From the NCBI RefSeq assembly GCF_000176915.2, contig NC_014844.1:1178001-1242000 (forward strand): a stretch of DNA of 64,000 bases, given 5' to 3'. This stretch comes from Pseudodesulfovibrio aespoeensis Aspo-2 (GTDB lineage Bacteria > Desulfobacterota > Desulfovibrionia > Desulfovibrionales > Desulfovibrionaceae). The position numbers and the translations under genes were made by a program. Below are positions 8,569 to 18,262 of this stretch, piece by piece. The stretch's first letter is position 1. Each line of letters starts with the position of its first letter. The notes under the pieces were generated by a model. That model was not told where the DNA came from. It searched no databases and was given only the letters and a program-made list of their open reading frames with translations.

Positions 8569-10302
8569 ATGCGGCGTTTTCGAGATTGGGGGATGAGAAG
8601 CAAGGTCTTGAGCCTTTTTCTCGCTGCGGTCGTGCTGGTTCTGGGGGGGCTCCTTGGGTACTTCATCCCGGTGGTGGGGGATTCGCTTATGGAGGAGAAG
8701 AGCATCGCCACCAGGAGCTCGGTGGAGACTGCCTATTCTGTCATGCAATATTACGGGGATCAAGCAGCCAGCGGCAGCCTGAGCCAGGAAGAGGCCCAGA
8801 CCAGGGCCAAGGCGGCCATCAGGGCGATGCGCTACATGGGCGATAACTATTACTGGATCAACGACCTGGGTCCAACCATGATCATGCATCCGCTCAGGGC
8901 AGACATGGATGGGCAGGATCTGACCAACTCCAAGGACCCGGACGGCAAGGCGCTCTTCGTGGAAATGGCCGAGGTGTGCAAGAAGGCCGGGGAGGGCTTT
9001 GTGCCCTACATGTGGCCCAAGCCGGGTTCGGAAAAGCCAGTGCCCAAGATATCCTACGTCAAGCTCTACAAGCCGTGGGGCTGGATGGTGGGCAGCGGCA
9101 TCTATGTTGATGATGTCCAGGCTCAGATATCTGCCCTGCGCTGGCAGATTCTCATTCCAACCATCATCGCCATGGGGCTGATCATCGCTGTGGTCGTGTT
9201 CGTGGTCCGGGGAATCGTCACCCCGCTGGTGGAGGCCGTGCACGTTTCCAACCGCATGGCCGAGGGCGACTTGAGCATGGATGTCAATGTCCGCAGCCGC
9301 GACGAGGTGGGCCAGCTTTCCCAGTCCATGGCCAACATGGTCGCCGCGCTTCGGCGCGTGGTGGGCGAGGTGCGCTCGGCCAGCGAGCAGGTGGCAGCGG
9401 GCAGCGAGGAGCTTGCCGCCTCGGCCATCGAGCTGTCCCAGGGCGCCACCGAGCAGGCCGCCAGCGTGGAGGAGGTCTCGGCCTCGATGGAGGAGATGAC
9501 ATCGAGTATCGGCCAGAACGCCGAGAACGCCCAGACCACCAACTCCATGACCAATCGGGCAGCTGTGGACACAGACAAGGGCGGGCAGGCCGTGGCCAAG
9601 ACCGTGGAGGCCATGAAGCAGATCGCGGACAAGATCCTCATCGTCGAGGAGATCGCCCGGCAGACCAACCTGCTGGCGCTCAACGCGGCCATTGAAGCGG
9701 CCCGTGCGGGCGAGCACGGCAAGGGATTTGCCGTGGTCGCAGCCGAGGTGCGCAAGCTGGCCGAGCGCAGCGGCACGGCTGCCGCCGAGATCAGCGAACT
9801 CTCAACCACCAGTGTCAGGGTGGCCGAAGAGGCGGGCGGGCTGCTCGCCAAGATCGTGCCGGACATCCGCAAGACAGCGGAACTGGTGCAGGAGATCGCG
9901 GCGGCCAGCAACGAGCAGAACGCTGGCGGCGAGCAGGTCAACAAGGCCATCCAGGAACTGGACAAGGTCATCCAGCAGAATGCGTCCGCCTCGGAAGAGG
10001 TGGCGTCCACGGCAGAGGAGCTGTCGAGCCACGCCGTGCAGCTCCAGCAGTCGATCCGTTTCTTCAAGGTGTCGGACGGCGACATCTCCGCGCCTGCGCC
10101 TCAGAGGCTCAAGGCCAAGAAGGCATATGATCCGAACACAGGCAAGGTGACGGGCGGCAAGGCGAAGCTGGCCAAGCCGGTTGGCAGGGCGGCCGGAGCA
10201 CCCAAGCCGCTTCCATCGGCCAGGTCCGGCCCGGCGCCGGGTTCTGGTGGCGGCGTTGATCTGTCCATGGACGACGACGATTCCGGATTCGAGCGTTTCT
10301 GA
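8569..10302 (+). CDS. methyl-accepting chemotaxis protein with periplasmic single Cache domain
   Basis: 577 residues. A membrane helix near residues 12-32 is followed by a periplasmic single Cache (sCache_2-type) sensor with the pattern [16 protein letters not shown] and later [16 protein letters not shown] second helix (about 200-220), a HAMP segment and a cytoplasmic signalling domain follow. The hairpin tip [20 protein letters not shown] is the CheA/CheW contact site. The C-terminal tail is Pro/Ala/Lys-rich and ends in an acidic stretch, without a CheR-tethering pentapeptide. Such Cache domains often bind small organic acids; the ligand is unknown. The ATG at 8569 has GGAGGAGAAC upstream and is preferred over a TTG 24 bp earlier. 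Confidence 0.92.
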   Translation: MRRFRDWGMRSKVLSLFLAAVVLVLGGLLGYFIPVVGDSLMEEKSIATRSSVETAYSVMQYYGDQAASGSLSQEEAQTRAKAAIRAMRYMGDNYYWINDLGPTMIMHPLRADMDGQDLTNSKDPDGKALFVEMAEVCKKAGEGFVPYMWPKPGSEKPVPKISYVKLYKPWGWMVGSGIYVDDVQAQISALRWQILIPTIIAMGLIIAVVVFVVRGIVTPLVEAVHVSNRMAEGDLSMDVNVRSRDEVGQLSQSMANMVAALRRVVGEVRSASEQVAAGSEELAASAIELSQGATEQAASVEEVSASMEEMTSSIGQNAENAQTTNSMTNRAAVDTDKGGQAVAKTVEAMKQIADKILIVEEIARQTNLLALNAAIEAARAGEHGKGFAVVAAEVRKLAERSGTAAAEISELSTTSVRVAEEAGGLLAKIVPDIRKTAELVQEIAAASNEQNAGGEQVNKAIQELDKVIQQNASASEEVASTAEELSSHAVQLQQSIRFFKVSDGDISAPAPQRLKAKKAYDPNTGKVTGGKAKLAKPVGRAAGAPKPLPSARSGPAPGSGGGVDLSMDDDDSGFERF

Positions 10303-10326
10303 TAGTTGCCAAATAGGGACAATGAT

Positions 10327-10367
10327 CGGAGCCGCCTGAATCGTGGGCGGCTCCGACGTTGTGTTTT
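10327..10367 (+). terminator. terminator of the Cache chemoreceptor gene
   Basis: Perfect 10-bp stem CGGAGCCGCC / GGCGGCTCCG with a 9-nt loop, followed by ACGTTGTGTTTT. The T run is interrupted, so strength is uncertain. Confidence 0.6.
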
Positions 10368-10465
10368 GCGGTGCAGCGTTGTATTGCTGGGAACGCTTCC
10401 CACCTGGTCCAGAGGGCAAGCGCGCGTCGCCCCACCGCAGATCATCGACCGTCCGGAGGAACCCC

Positions 10466-12784
10466 GTGAATATATCCTTTCGTCTGATTGGCTCCGTTCT
10501 CCTCATTTTCCTCATCATTGTCGGCATGTTCGCCGCCACTTGGATGGTCACGTCGAGCCAGCAGAGCGACAGTCTGGTCATCAACATAGCCGGGCGCCAG
10601 CGCATGCTGGCCGAGAAGCTGGGCAAGGAAGTCCTGGCCTTTGGCGCACAGGGCGACACAGCCCTGCGCGGTCAGATCGAAATGACCATCGCCCTGTTTG
10701 AGAAATCCCTTGCCGCCCTCGATGATTCCGGCCCAGTGCCCCTGACCCTGAAGCCCGCAGGCCCCAAGGGTGAACTGCCCAAGGCGAGCAAGGCTGCCAG
10801 CGAAAAGCTGGGCAAGGTGCGCCAGCACTGGAACAACTACAAGGCGCTGGTTGAGCAGGGGGTTGCCACGGGCAAGCCCGATGTGGCGAAAATATCGGAC
10901 CTGAGCGAGGCGGTGCTCATGTCCATGAACGAGGCCGTGGTCCTGATGCAGCAGGAGTCCGAGGGCCGTGTCACCACGCTGCTTGTCAGTCAGGCGGCGT
11001 GCGTGGGCATCGCCATCGTCATCGTGCTGCTGGTGCTCTATAACCTCAAGGTCAAGCTGACCAAGCCGCTCAATTACCTCAAGGAATACGCCGAGGCCGT
11101 GGCCGGAGGCGACTACAAATCCGTGATCCGAGGCGAGTATGCCGAGGAGCTGCTCGACCTGAAAAACGCCACCGTGACCATGGTGGGGGCGCTGGGCGAG
11201 AACATGGCCCAGGCGGAGATCCGGGGGAGGGAGGCCGAGAAGAGCGCCGACGAGGCCAGACAGGCCGTGGCCAGGGCCAGCGAGCAGCAGGCCCAGGTCA
11301 GGGAACTGCTCGACACCATGGGGCGGGCCGCGTCCAAGGCGAGCCGCATCTCCCGCGATGTGGCCGAGTCCGTGGCCCAGCTCGCCACCCAGGTGGACGA
11401 GGTCAATCACGGCACGGACGTGCAGCGCGATCGCATGGCCGAGACCGCCACGGCCATGGAGGAGATGAACGCCACGGTGCTCGAAGTGGCGCGCAACGCA
11501 TCCAACGCGGCCCAGTCGGCTGACCGGGCCAGGGAGAACGCCCGGACCGGGGCCGAGGGCGTCCGCGCCGCCGTGGCCTCCATCGACGCCATCAAGGACC
11601 AGATTCTCGAACTCAACGCGAGCATGGGCGAACTGGGCAAACAGGCCGAGAACATCGGCAAGATCATGAACGTGGTCACGGACATCGCGGACCAGACCAA
11701 CCTCCTGGCCCTCAATGCGGCCATCGAGGCTGCCCGGGCCGGGGATGCGGGTCGCGGCTTCGCCGTGGTGGCCGATGAGGTCCGCAAACTGGCCGAAAAG
11801 ACCATGCAGGCCACCAAGGAGGTGGGCGACGCGGTGTCGTGCATCCAGGCCCAGGCCAGGGAGAATATCAAGGCCGTGGAAACCTCGGTCCAGGACATCG
11901 TCAAATCTACCGTCGCGGCCAACGAGTCCGGCGAGTTCATGGCCGAGATCGTGTCCATCGTGGGCGAGACCGCGAGCCAGGTGGAGTCCATCGCCACCGC
12001 CTCGGAGGAGCAGTCCGCCGCCAGCGAGGAGATCAACCAGGCCGTGACCGATGTCACGCGCATCGCCTACGAGACGGCCCAGGGCATGACCCGCGCGGCC
12101 CAGGCCCTGGACGCCATGGCCGCCATGGCCGCTGACCTGGACGCGGTGATCCGCGACATGACCAGGGAGGACGCGGGCGGGGAGGCAAGGCCTGCCGAGC
12201 GCCATGCCGGGGAACACGGGGATAAGCGCGGAAACGGTCACGCGGCCACGCCTGCCAGGACCGCCCCGGCCAAGGCCCCGGCGAGTCACAAGGCGTTATC
12301 GCCAGCGGCCTCGTCCTCCAGCGGCAGGGCGCAGCAAAAGCTGTCGGACCGCTCCGGCCTCAAGTCCGCCGATCCGGGCGGCATCATGCAGTGGGCCGAC
12401 GACCTGTCCGTCAACATCCGCGAGATCGACGAGCAGCACCTGCGCCTGATCGACCTCATCAACAAGCTGCACAACGCCATGCGCACCGGCAAGGGCATGC
12501 AGGCCACGATCAAGGTGCTCGAAGAGCTCAAGGACTACACCGTTTTCCACTTTTCCACCGAGGAGGCCATGTTCGAGGAGCATGCCTATTCCGGCATGAT
12601 CAACCATGTGGCCGCCCACAAGTCCTTTGTGAACAAGGTGATCGAGTTCGAGGAGAGGATTCTGTCCGGCAAGGCGGCGGTGACCATGGAGGTGATGAAC
12701 TTCCTCAAGGACTGGCTGGTCAAGCACATCAAGGGCGTGGACAAGAAATACAGCGGATTTTTCAACGACCGCGGCGTGTATTAG
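10466..12784 (+). CDS. chemoreceptor with PilJ-type sensor and C-terminal hemerythrin domain (DcrH-like)
   Basis: 772 residues. The N-terminal periplasmic region carries [16 protein letters not shown], the pattern of PilJ-type transducer sensors, between two membrane helices (about 5-30 and 180-200). A HAMP region and a full MCP signalling domain ([20 protein letters not shown]) follow, then a Pro/Ala-rich linker and a hemerythrin domain from about residue 638. All seven di-iron ligands are visible: His658, His695, Glu699, His714, His718, His754 and Asp759. In DcrH of D. vulgaris the hemerythrin tail binds O2, which suggests oxygen or redox taxis here. The start is GTG at 10466 with GGAGG 6 nt upstream; the 41-codon in-frame extension overlaps the upstream terminator. 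Confidence 0.92.
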   Translation: MNISFRLIGSVLLIFLIIVGMFAATWMVTSSQQSDSLVINIAGRQRMLAEKLGKEVLAFGAQGDTALRGQIEMTIALFEKSLAALDDSGPVPLTLKPAGPKGELPKASKAASEKLGKVRQHWNNYKALVEQGVATGKPDVAKISDLSEAVLMSMNEAVVLMQQESEGRVTTLLVSQAACVGIAIVIVLLVLYNLKVKLTKPLNYLKEYAEAVAGGDYKSVIRGEYAEELLDLKNATVTMVGALGENMAQAEIRGREAEKSADEARQAVARASEQQAQVRELLDTMGRAASKASRISRDVAESVAQLATQVDEVNHGTDVQRDRMAETATAMEEMNATVLEVARNASNAAQSADRARENARTGAEGVRAAVASIDAIKDQILELNASMGELGKQAENIGKIMNVVTDIADQTNLLALNAAIEAARAGDAGRGFAVVADEVRKLAEKTMQATKEVGDAVSCIQAQARENIKAVETSVQDIVKSTVAANESGEFMAEIVSIVGETASQVESIATASEEQSAASEEINQAVTDVTRIAYETAQGMTRAAQALDAMAAMAADLDAVIRDMTREDAGGEARPAERHAGEHGDKRGNGHAATPARTAPAKAPASHKALSPAASSSSGRAQQKLSDRSGLKSADPGGIMQWADDLSVNIREIDEQHLRLIDLINKLHNAMRTGKGMQATIKVLEELKDYTVFHFSTEEAMFEEHAYSGMINHVAAHKSFVNKVIEFEERILSGKAAVTMEVMNFLKDWLVKHIKGVDKKYSGFFNDRGVY

Positions 12785-12805
12785 GCCAGGGCCGGAAGCC
12801 TCGAT

Positions 12806-12856
12806 GCGCCCCGGCTTGCCCCGGCCATGGACCAAGGGCGGGCCTGGGGCGTTTTT
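12806..12856 (+). terminator. terminator of the hemerythrin chemoreceptor gene
   Basis: CGCCCCGGC pairs with GCCTGGGGCG and is followed by TTTTT. The long loop contains further GC-rich pairing. Confidence 0.6.
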
Positions 12857-12960
12857 GCGTGGCGGGCCGTGGATGTTTTTGCTATTGAGGGTGTTGCGGT
12901 GTCCGTCACCGGTGGTGTGTCGGGCGCGTTCACGTCGAGAATCTGTTTCAAGGAATACCG

Positions 12961-13356
12961 ATGTCCGAGAGTTACATGGAAAAGGCGCTGGTGAAGCTGG
13001 CCAGGCAACTCAACGCCTATGACGAGGCCTCCCTCATGAGCCTGTGGGAGAAGTATGCGGAGAAAGTGCGCCAGTTCGAGCCCACCAAGCGGTGGGAGGA
13101 GTCGGTGCTCATCTTCAACCTGATCCAGTCCACTCGCCTCAAAAACCAGCTGTTCAATTACAATTGGGCGCAGTCGCGCATGCCCGGCGACCCGCATGCG
13201 GACATAGACCTTGCCGCCCTGACCGCCCCTGAACGCACCATGCACGAGGTGACCAAGCCGCCACGCTCCGCCGGTCCGAGCGAAGTTCCGCCGATCAGGC
13301 CCAGAGCGGACCGCAAGGGCAAGCTGCTCACCCTTGAGCCCAGGAAGAAGAAATAA
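12961..13356 (+). CDS. conserved small hypothetical protein
   Basis: 131 residues, not recognised. The N-terminal two thirds is predicted helical and amphipathic (MSESYMEKALVKLARQLNAY), with a conserved-looking ESVLIFNLIQSTRLKNQLFNYNW. The tail is basic and Pro-rich and ends in RKKK, which could contact nucleic acid or membrane. No signal peptide or membrane segment. AAGGA precedes the ATG at 12961. It lies 109 bp before purA on the same strand. Confidence 0.7.
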   Translation: MSESYMEKALVKLARQLNAYDEASLMSLWEKYAEKVRQFEPTKRWEESVLIFNLIQSTRLKNQLFNYNWAQSRMPGDPHADIDLAALTAPERTMHEVTKPPRSAGPSEVPPIRPRADRKGKLLTLEPRKKK

Positions 13357-13465
13357 TTCAAGCCCTGCGCGGTTGACAGACGTGCGCGTTTGTACTTACG
13401 GAAGATAACCGTTTGTGCGCGCAATTCACGCCGGGGCGGGTTCCCGGTTTTTCAAGGAGCAATTC

Positions 13466-14737
13466 ATGGCCAATATAGTCGTTTTCGGCTCCCAGTGGGG
13501 AGACGAGGGCAAGGGCAAGATCGTCGATATCCTTGCCGAGCAGGCGAGCGCGGTCGTCCGTTTTCAGGGCGGCAACAATGCCGGTCACACCCTGGTGGTG
13601 GAGGGCGAACAGTGCATCCTGCACCTTATTCCGTCGGGCGTGCTGCATCCGGGCAAGCTCTGTCTCATCGGCAACGGCGTGGTCCTCGACCCTGTCGTCT
13701 TCTGTCAGGAGGTGGACAAGCTGGCTGCCAAGGGGCTTGATGTTTCCCCCACCCGGATGATGATCAGCAAGAAGACCCACGTCATCATGCCCTACCACCG
13801 GCTCATCGACTCGGCCCGCGAGACGACCAAGTCAGAGGCCAAGAAGATCGGCACCACCGGTCGCGGCATCGGCCCTTGCTACGAGGACAAGATGCACCGC
13901 TGCGGCATCCGGGCCTGCGACTTTGCCGACCCCGAGCTGCTGCGCGAGAAGATCGGCAAGGCCCTGGAGGAGAAGAACGTTCTCTTCAAGCATTTTTACG
14001 GGGTGGGCGAGCTTGATCCCGAGGCCGTGTTCGCCGAGGTGCTGCCCTATGCCGAGCGGCTGGTGCCCTACCTGGGCGACGTGTCCACGGCCATCCAGAC
14101 CGCCCAGAAGGACGGCATGGTCCTGTTCGAGGGTGCTCAGGGCACCCATCTGGACATCGACCACGGCACCTATCCCTTTGTCACGTCGAGCAACACGGTC
14201 ACGGCCAACGCCGCGTCCGGCTCGGGCTGCTCCCCGCGCGACCTGCACCGCATCGTGGCCATCGTCAAGGCCTACACCACCCGCGTGGGCGGCGGTCCCT
14301 TCCCCACCGAGCTGCTGGACGCCGACGGCGACTACCTCCAGAGCAAGGGGCACGAGTTCGGGGCCACCACCGGGCGCAAGCGGCGCTGCGGCTGGCTCGA
14401 TCTGGTGGTACTCAAGGAGTCGGTGCGGCTCAACGGCCCCACCGAGCTGGCCATCACCAAGCTCGATGTGCTCTCCGGCCTCAGCGAGCTCAAGCTCTGC
14501 GTGGCCTACGAGTATCGAGGCGAGACCATCCTCTATCCACCGCAGGAGCAGAACGGCATGGGCCACGTCACGCCGGTCTACGAGTCCATGCCGGGCTGGG
14601 ACGAGGACATCTCCGCCGCGCGTTCCTGGGGTGACCTCCCGGTCAACGCCGTCAACTACCTGAGGCGGATCGAGAAGATCACCGGGGTTCCGGTGGGCAT
14701 TGTCTCCGTCGGTCCCGACAGGGTGCAAACCTTCTGA
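13466..14737 (+). CDS. purA: adenylosuccinate synthetase
   Basis: 423 residues, full length. It joins IMP and aspartate using GTP on the way to AMP. The N-terminus has the WGDEGKGK phosphate loop and [20 protein letters not shown] and the C-terminal [14 protein letters not shown] are family motifs. AAGGAG precedes the ATG. A perfect TTGACA occurs at 13373-13378, but no good -10 box sits at the proper distance. The next gene begins 14 bp downstream and is probably co-transcribed. Confidence 0.97.
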   Translation: MANIVVFGSQWGDEGKGKIVDILAEQASAVVRFQGGNNAGHTLVVEGEQCILHLIPSGVLHPGKLCLIGNGVVLDPVVFCQEVDKLAAKGLDVSPTRMMISKKTHVIMPYHRLIDSARETTKSEAKKIGTTGRGIGPCYEDKMHRCGIRACDFADPELLREKIGKALEEKNVLFKHFYGVGELDPEAVFAEVLPYAERLVPYLGDVSTAIQTAQKDGMVLFEGAQGTHLDIDHGTYPFVTSSNTVTANAASGSGCSPRDLHRIVAIVKAYTTRVGGGPFPTELLDADGDYLQSKGHEFGATTGRKRRCGWLDLVVLKESVRLNGPTELAITKLDVLSGLSELKLCVAYEYRGETILYPPQEQNGMGHVTPVYESMPGWDEDISAARSWGDLPVNAVNYLRRIEKITGVPVGIVSVGPDRVQTF

Positions 14738-14751
14738 TACCGGAGCGCGCG

Positions 14752-15591
14752 ATGATTCCCAACGCCGACCCGCTGGCCGCCCTCGTCGGGCAGGAACATG
14801 CAGTCAGGCGGCTCAACGCCATCGCGGCAGACCCTCCGCAATCCATGGTCATCGAGGGCGGCGACGCGGACAGCCGCGTCGCCCTCGCCCTGTACTGGGC
14901 CATGCGCCTCAACTGCGTGACCGGTTCAGTCCCGTGCGGCCAGTGTCCGGCGTGCAGGCAGATCGGCGACCTCGCCTTCAACGACCTGCTCTTCTACGAT
15001 GGCCGCGAGGGGTTGATCAAGGTGGAGTCCGTGCGCGAGCAGCGGTCCACCTGGGGCCAGCCGCCCCATGGAGACGGCCATCGGGTGACCATCTTTGCCG
15101 AGGCCCAGATGTTCATGACCGAGGCGGCCAACGCGCTGCTCAAGTCTCTGGAGGAGCCGAGGCCCGGCAACGTCTTTGTTCTGGCCGCGCCGCAGCGCGA
15201 GCGGCTGCTCGAAACCCTGGTCTCGCGGTCGTGGGTGGTCACCCTGGCCTGGCCCGACATCCGCGAGAACGAGCCGGCCATTGCCGAGTGGACCACGGCC
15301 CTGGTCGGGTTCTGGCAGTCGGGCCGGGGATGGTTCGAGCGCACCTCGTCCAAGGGCGCGGTGGACAAGCATCTGGCCATGCAGGTGGTGCTGGGCATGC
15401 AGCGCGAATTGCGCGAGGCCCTCTCCGGCTCCTGCGCCACGCCGCTCTCGGCCAGCCTTGCCCGCTCCTACGACCTGCGCGGCCTGCGCCGCATCGGTCT
15501 GGCCCTCGATCAGGCCCAGGACGCCCTGAACACCCAGGTCCCGGTCAACCCGGCCATGGTCCTCGACTGGGTGGCCACGCGCATGATTTAG
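14752..15591 (+). CDS. holB: DNA polymerase III delta' subunit-like clamp-loader ATPase
   Basis: 279 residues, shorter than typical HolB. It has the start of the clamp-loader fold (LVGQEHAVRRLN), a zinc-binding CGQCPACRQI and the sensor-like EAANALLKSLEEPRPGNVFVLA. The Walker A loop is not canonical (EGGDADSRVA), as is usual for delta', which does not hydrolyse ATP. It would help load the beta clamp together with delta and DnaX. It follows purA by 14 bp. Confidence 0.82.
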   Translation: MIPNADPLAALVGQEHAVRRLNAIAADPPQSMVIEGGDADSRVALALYWAMRLNCVTGSVPCGQCPACRQIGDLAFNDLLFYDGREGLIKVESVREQRSTWGQPPHGDGHRVTIFAEAQMFMTEAANALLKSLEEPRPGNVFVLAAPQRERLLETLVSRSWVVTLAWPDIRENEPAIAEWTTALVGFWQSGRGWFERTSSKGAVDKHLAMQVVLGMQRELREALSGSCATPLSASLARSYDLRGLRRIGLALDQAQDALNTQVPVNPAMVLDWVATRMI

Positions 15592-15634
15592 AGGCGTTTG
15601 CCTCCATATTGCCATGGCCTGTGCGGCCACTGGA

Positions 15635-15667
15635 AAAAACAAGGGCGCTTCGGCATGAAGCGCCCTT
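15635..15667 (-). terminator. terminator of the 126-residue hypothetical gene
   Basis: Perfect 11-bp stem AAGGGCGCTTC / GAAGCGCCCTT with a GGCAT loop, followed on the reverse strand by TTTTTT. Confidence 0.85.
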
Positions 15668-15692
15668 GGTGCGTTCGTGGGACAGGTGCGGC

Positions 15693-16073
15693 TCAGGCCA
15701 CTTCGATGAGCAGGGGGATGACGTGCAGGGTGGCCGAGACCTCCCTGGTGGAGCCGAGCTTCCAGGAGGCGGTCCCGCTGCCGGTGGCCTGGGCCACGGC
15801 CTCGGCGATGCCGGGCACGTTGATCACCGGATGGCGCGAGAAGACCTGGGGCAGGCCGTAGGTCAGGTTGCAGGCCAGACATTTGCCTGGACGCTGCATG
15901 AGCCGAAGCTCGAAGTGCAGCTTGGTGTCGCAGCCGCCGGAGTAGCCCAGCTCGATATCGTAGCTTCCTTCCTCGGCATCGCCGAACAACGCCTCGAAGA
16001 ACTGCTCGGTGCGGTCTGCGGGAAAAAGGTCCGCGAGTTTCTCCTGGGTGAAGATATCCTGGTAATGACCCAT
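15693..16073 (-). CDS. conserved hypothetical protein
   Basis: 126 residues, not assigned to a function. It begins MGHYQDIFTQEKLADLFPADRTEQFFEALFGDAEEG and has two cysteines in GKCLACNL plus one in GGCDTK, which could bind a metal. No signal peptide or membrane helix is seen, so a cytoplasmic location is likely. It lies 95 bp downstream of the DUF401 gene, with a terminator between them, and has its own terminator. Confidence 0.75.
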   Translation of the reverse strand: MGHYQDIFTQEKLADLFPADRTEQFFEALFGDAEEGSYDIELGYSGGCDTKLHFELRLMQRPGKCLACNLTYGLPQVFSRHPVINVPGIAEAVAQATGSGTASWKLGSTREVSATLHVIPLLIEVA

Positions 16074-16128
16074 GGCCGGTTCCCCCTGTGTGCTGATGTG
16101 AACGTCTGTGCGGGAACGAGTTGTCTAC

Positions 16129-16154
16129 AAAAAAATATCGCCCCTTTCAAGGGG
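16129..16154 (-). terminator. terminator of the DUF401 permease gene
   Basis: On the reverse strand a short CCCCTTGAAAGGGG hairpin is followed by CGATATTTTTTT. The stem is short but the T run is good. Confidence 0.6.
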
Positions 16155-16167
16155 TTTCGACTTTGTG

Positions 16168-17466
16168 TCAATCCAGCACCGACAGCCAGAACCAGAACAC
16201 GCCAACACCTGAGAGCAGGAAGATCAGGGACGGCCAGAAAATCTTCCGCCAGGTGGTGCCCAGCTCGCAGTTGAAGTATTGGCAGGTGAGCACGAAGCAG
16301 ATGTGGATGGGCGAGACCATGACCCCGGTGAATCCGAAAAAGGTGGCCAGGACGAGATAGGGGATGGTCTGGTCCTGCATGCCCAGGGTGTTCAGCACGC
16401 CAAGGAGCAGGGGGAAGGTCGCCCCGACAAAGGCCACGTTGATCCCGGCCACCATGCCCACCAGAAAGGGCAGGAAAGTGGCCGAGGCGATGAGCGCCGC
16501 CTTGCCGCCCGCCACGCGCGACATCTCGTCCACCACGCCGCTGGCCTGCATGATGTCCTTGAAGACGAAGATGGAGATGACCACGAAGAGCATGGACCAC
16601 AGCGACTTCTTGGTCAGCACCTGCCGCAGGAAGGGCAATCCGAGCTGGGTGTTCTGGATCATGACGCAGACCACGCTGGCGGCCAGGGCGGCGAGTACGC
16701 CCCACTCGAAGGCGATGGAGGGCGCAAAGACCGAGATGGCGCTTTCAAGGCCGATGGCTCCGCAGATGGCGATGATCAGGGGCAGCCCCTCGCGCAGGAC
16801 CGCGCCCTTGCTGCGGCTGACAGACAGCCCGGTCACGGCGATGTCCTTGGCATCCAGCACGCCGGGGCGCAGGAAGAAGAACCAGCCCGTCAGCAGCATG
16901 AGCGGGGTGCCCGGCCAGGTCTTGGAGATGAGGTCGATGATGGGGATGTCGGCCAGGGCCACGGTCAGGATGATACCCGGATACAGCGGCCAGCACATTT
17001 CCCAGACATGGCGGAACCAGTAGTTGAGCATGGCCCGGTCGCTGTTTCTGATGGACATGTTCTCGGACACGGTCTTGACCATGGGCGCGGAGAAGACCGC
17101 CCCGCCGGGCATGGGCAGCAGCCCGATCAGGGCCGGGAAGAAGATTAGCCTGAGCCGGGGGCTTGTCAGGTAGCCGGACAGAGACCCCATGAGTCGGCTC
17201 GACTGCCCGGAGCGCTCCATGGCATCGGAAAGCAGAAGGATCAGTCCGACGATGGCGGCCAGGAAAAGAAAGCTCTCCTGGGCCAGGGCCAGGACACCGG
17301 TCTGGGCAATGGGCAGCGGGGCCATGCCAAAGAGCAGGCCGAGGATCACGCCCCCGGTCATGATGGACAGGCCAACGCCAACCTTGAAGCGCATGCCTGC
17401 GAGCATGACGGCAAAGGCGAACAGAATCTTGAGGAAGGGCGCGAATTTGACGAGCAGGGGTTCCAC
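16168..17466 (-). CDS. DUF401-family integral membrane transporter
   Basis: 432 residues with about ten to twelve membrane helices. The pattern LIGLLPMPGGAVFSAPMV and the repeated helix-break segments resemble the DUF401 group of the ion-transporter superfamily (anion-type permeases). Substrate unknown. The GTG at 17466 has GGAGG 9 nt upstream and starts right before the first hydrophobic segment; the longer in-frame extension is rich in Arg/Gly and unlikely. It is divergent from the next gene. Confidence 0.8.
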   Translation of the reverse strand: MEPLLVKFAPFLKILFAFAVMLAGMRFKVGVGLSIMTGGVILGLLFGMAPLPIAQTGVLALAQESFLFLAAIVGLILLLSDAMERSGQSSRLMGSLSGYLTSPRLRLIFFPALIGLLPMPGGAVFSAPMVKTVSENMSIRNSDRAMLNYWFRHVWEMCWPLYPGIILTVALADIPIIDLISKTWPGTPLMLLTGWFFFLRPGVLDAKDIAVTGLSVSRSKGAVLREGLPLIIAICGAIGLESAISVFAPSIAFEWGVLAALAASVVCVMIQNTQLGLPFLRQVLTKKSLWSMLFVVISIFVFKDIMQASGVVDEMSRVAGGKAALIASATFLPFLVGMVAGINVAFVGATFPLLLGVLNTLGMQDQTIPYLVLATFFGFTGVMVSPIHICFVLTCQYFNCELGTTWRKIFWPSLIFLLSGVGVFWFWLSVLD

Positions 17467-17676
17467 GGTGAGAGTCCTCCGAAACGGTTTGCATACACCC
17501 ACGGATGGTCCTACTCCCATTCGGCCCGAATGAAAACGGCGAATTCCCGGTTCTGCCCGCCTGACCCCTTTGCTCCAAGGCCCAGGGGGCGCTTGCCGGA
17601 ATGCTCGCATTGGGCTAAACTCGTCAGCGCCAGCCCGGCGCGTGTTCACGGCAAACCACTCGGGAGACGACAGCTC

Positions 17677-18156
17677 ATGTCCATGACCCCCAAGCAACTA
17701 AAAACGCACATCTTTTCCGTCATCATCAGCAAGGTCGAGGAGCAGGACGAGGCCAGACGCTCCGAGGCCCTGGCCGAATTCATGTCCGTCACTGGCACGG
17801 CGGGAAACGCAGCCGAGACCGTGGCCGATCTGATCCCGCCGCTGATGCACGACCTGTACGAAAAGTGGATCACCCTGTTCGTGGACCGTCTGCTCGAAAC
17901 CGTGGACGCCCGCAACATCGAGCTGCTCTGTGACGGCAGCGCGGACAACAACGCCGCCCTGGTCCTGGCCTACATCATGTTCCTCGAATCGGCGCGCATG
18001 GAAAAACAGATCGACGCCGACCTGCGCGAGCATGGCCTCAAGGCGGCTGACTCGGACCTGGGCGATGTGGCGGCCAACTACATCCGCGCCCAGATGGCCC
18101 GCGTGGCCAAGGCGACCAGGGATTCGGAAGACGACACGCCCAAGGGCAACGCCTGA
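17677..18156 (+). CDS. hypothetical helical protein
   Basis: 159 residues, not recognised. It is almost wholly predicted alpha-helical and acidic, without signal peptide or membrane segment. Two start codons are possible (MSMTPKQL at 17677, or the second Met); GGGAG lies about 10 nt before the first. It is monocistronic with a strong hairpin downstream. Confidence 0.65.
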   Translation: MSMTPKQLKTHIFSVIISKVEEQDEARRSEALAEFMSVTGTAGNAAETVADLIPPLMHDLYEKWITLFVDRLLETVDARNIELLCDGSADNNAALVLAYIMFLESARMEKQIDADLREHGLKAADSDLGDVAANYIRAQMARVAKATRDSEDDTPKGNA

Positions 18157-18197
18157 CTCAAGTTGCACGCGGGGCGCATCTGCGGGTGCCAGAAAGA

Positions 18198-18236
18198 ATC
18201 AGGGCCGACGCATGGGTATCATGCGTCGGCCCTGAT
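18198..18236. terminator. strong hairpin between convergent genes
   Basis: Perfect 17-bp stem ATCAGGGCCGACGCATG and its complement around a GGTAT loop, followed by CCTTTCT (forward) or TCTTTCT (reverse). Probably terminates from both sides, although the T tracts are weak. Confidence 0.7.
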
Positions 18237-18262
18237 CCTTTCTGATTTGCGCAGCGGGTGGT

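Noticed and set aside
10343-10465. Extended N-terminus of the hemerythrin chemoreceptor
   Set aside because: It overlaps the terminator of the previous gene and puts 41 residues before the signal anchor; the GTG at 10466 has GGAGG.
13373-13401. Promoter before purA based on a perfect TTGACA
   Set aside because: No acceptable -10 sequence lies at 16-18 bp; one box alone is not enough.
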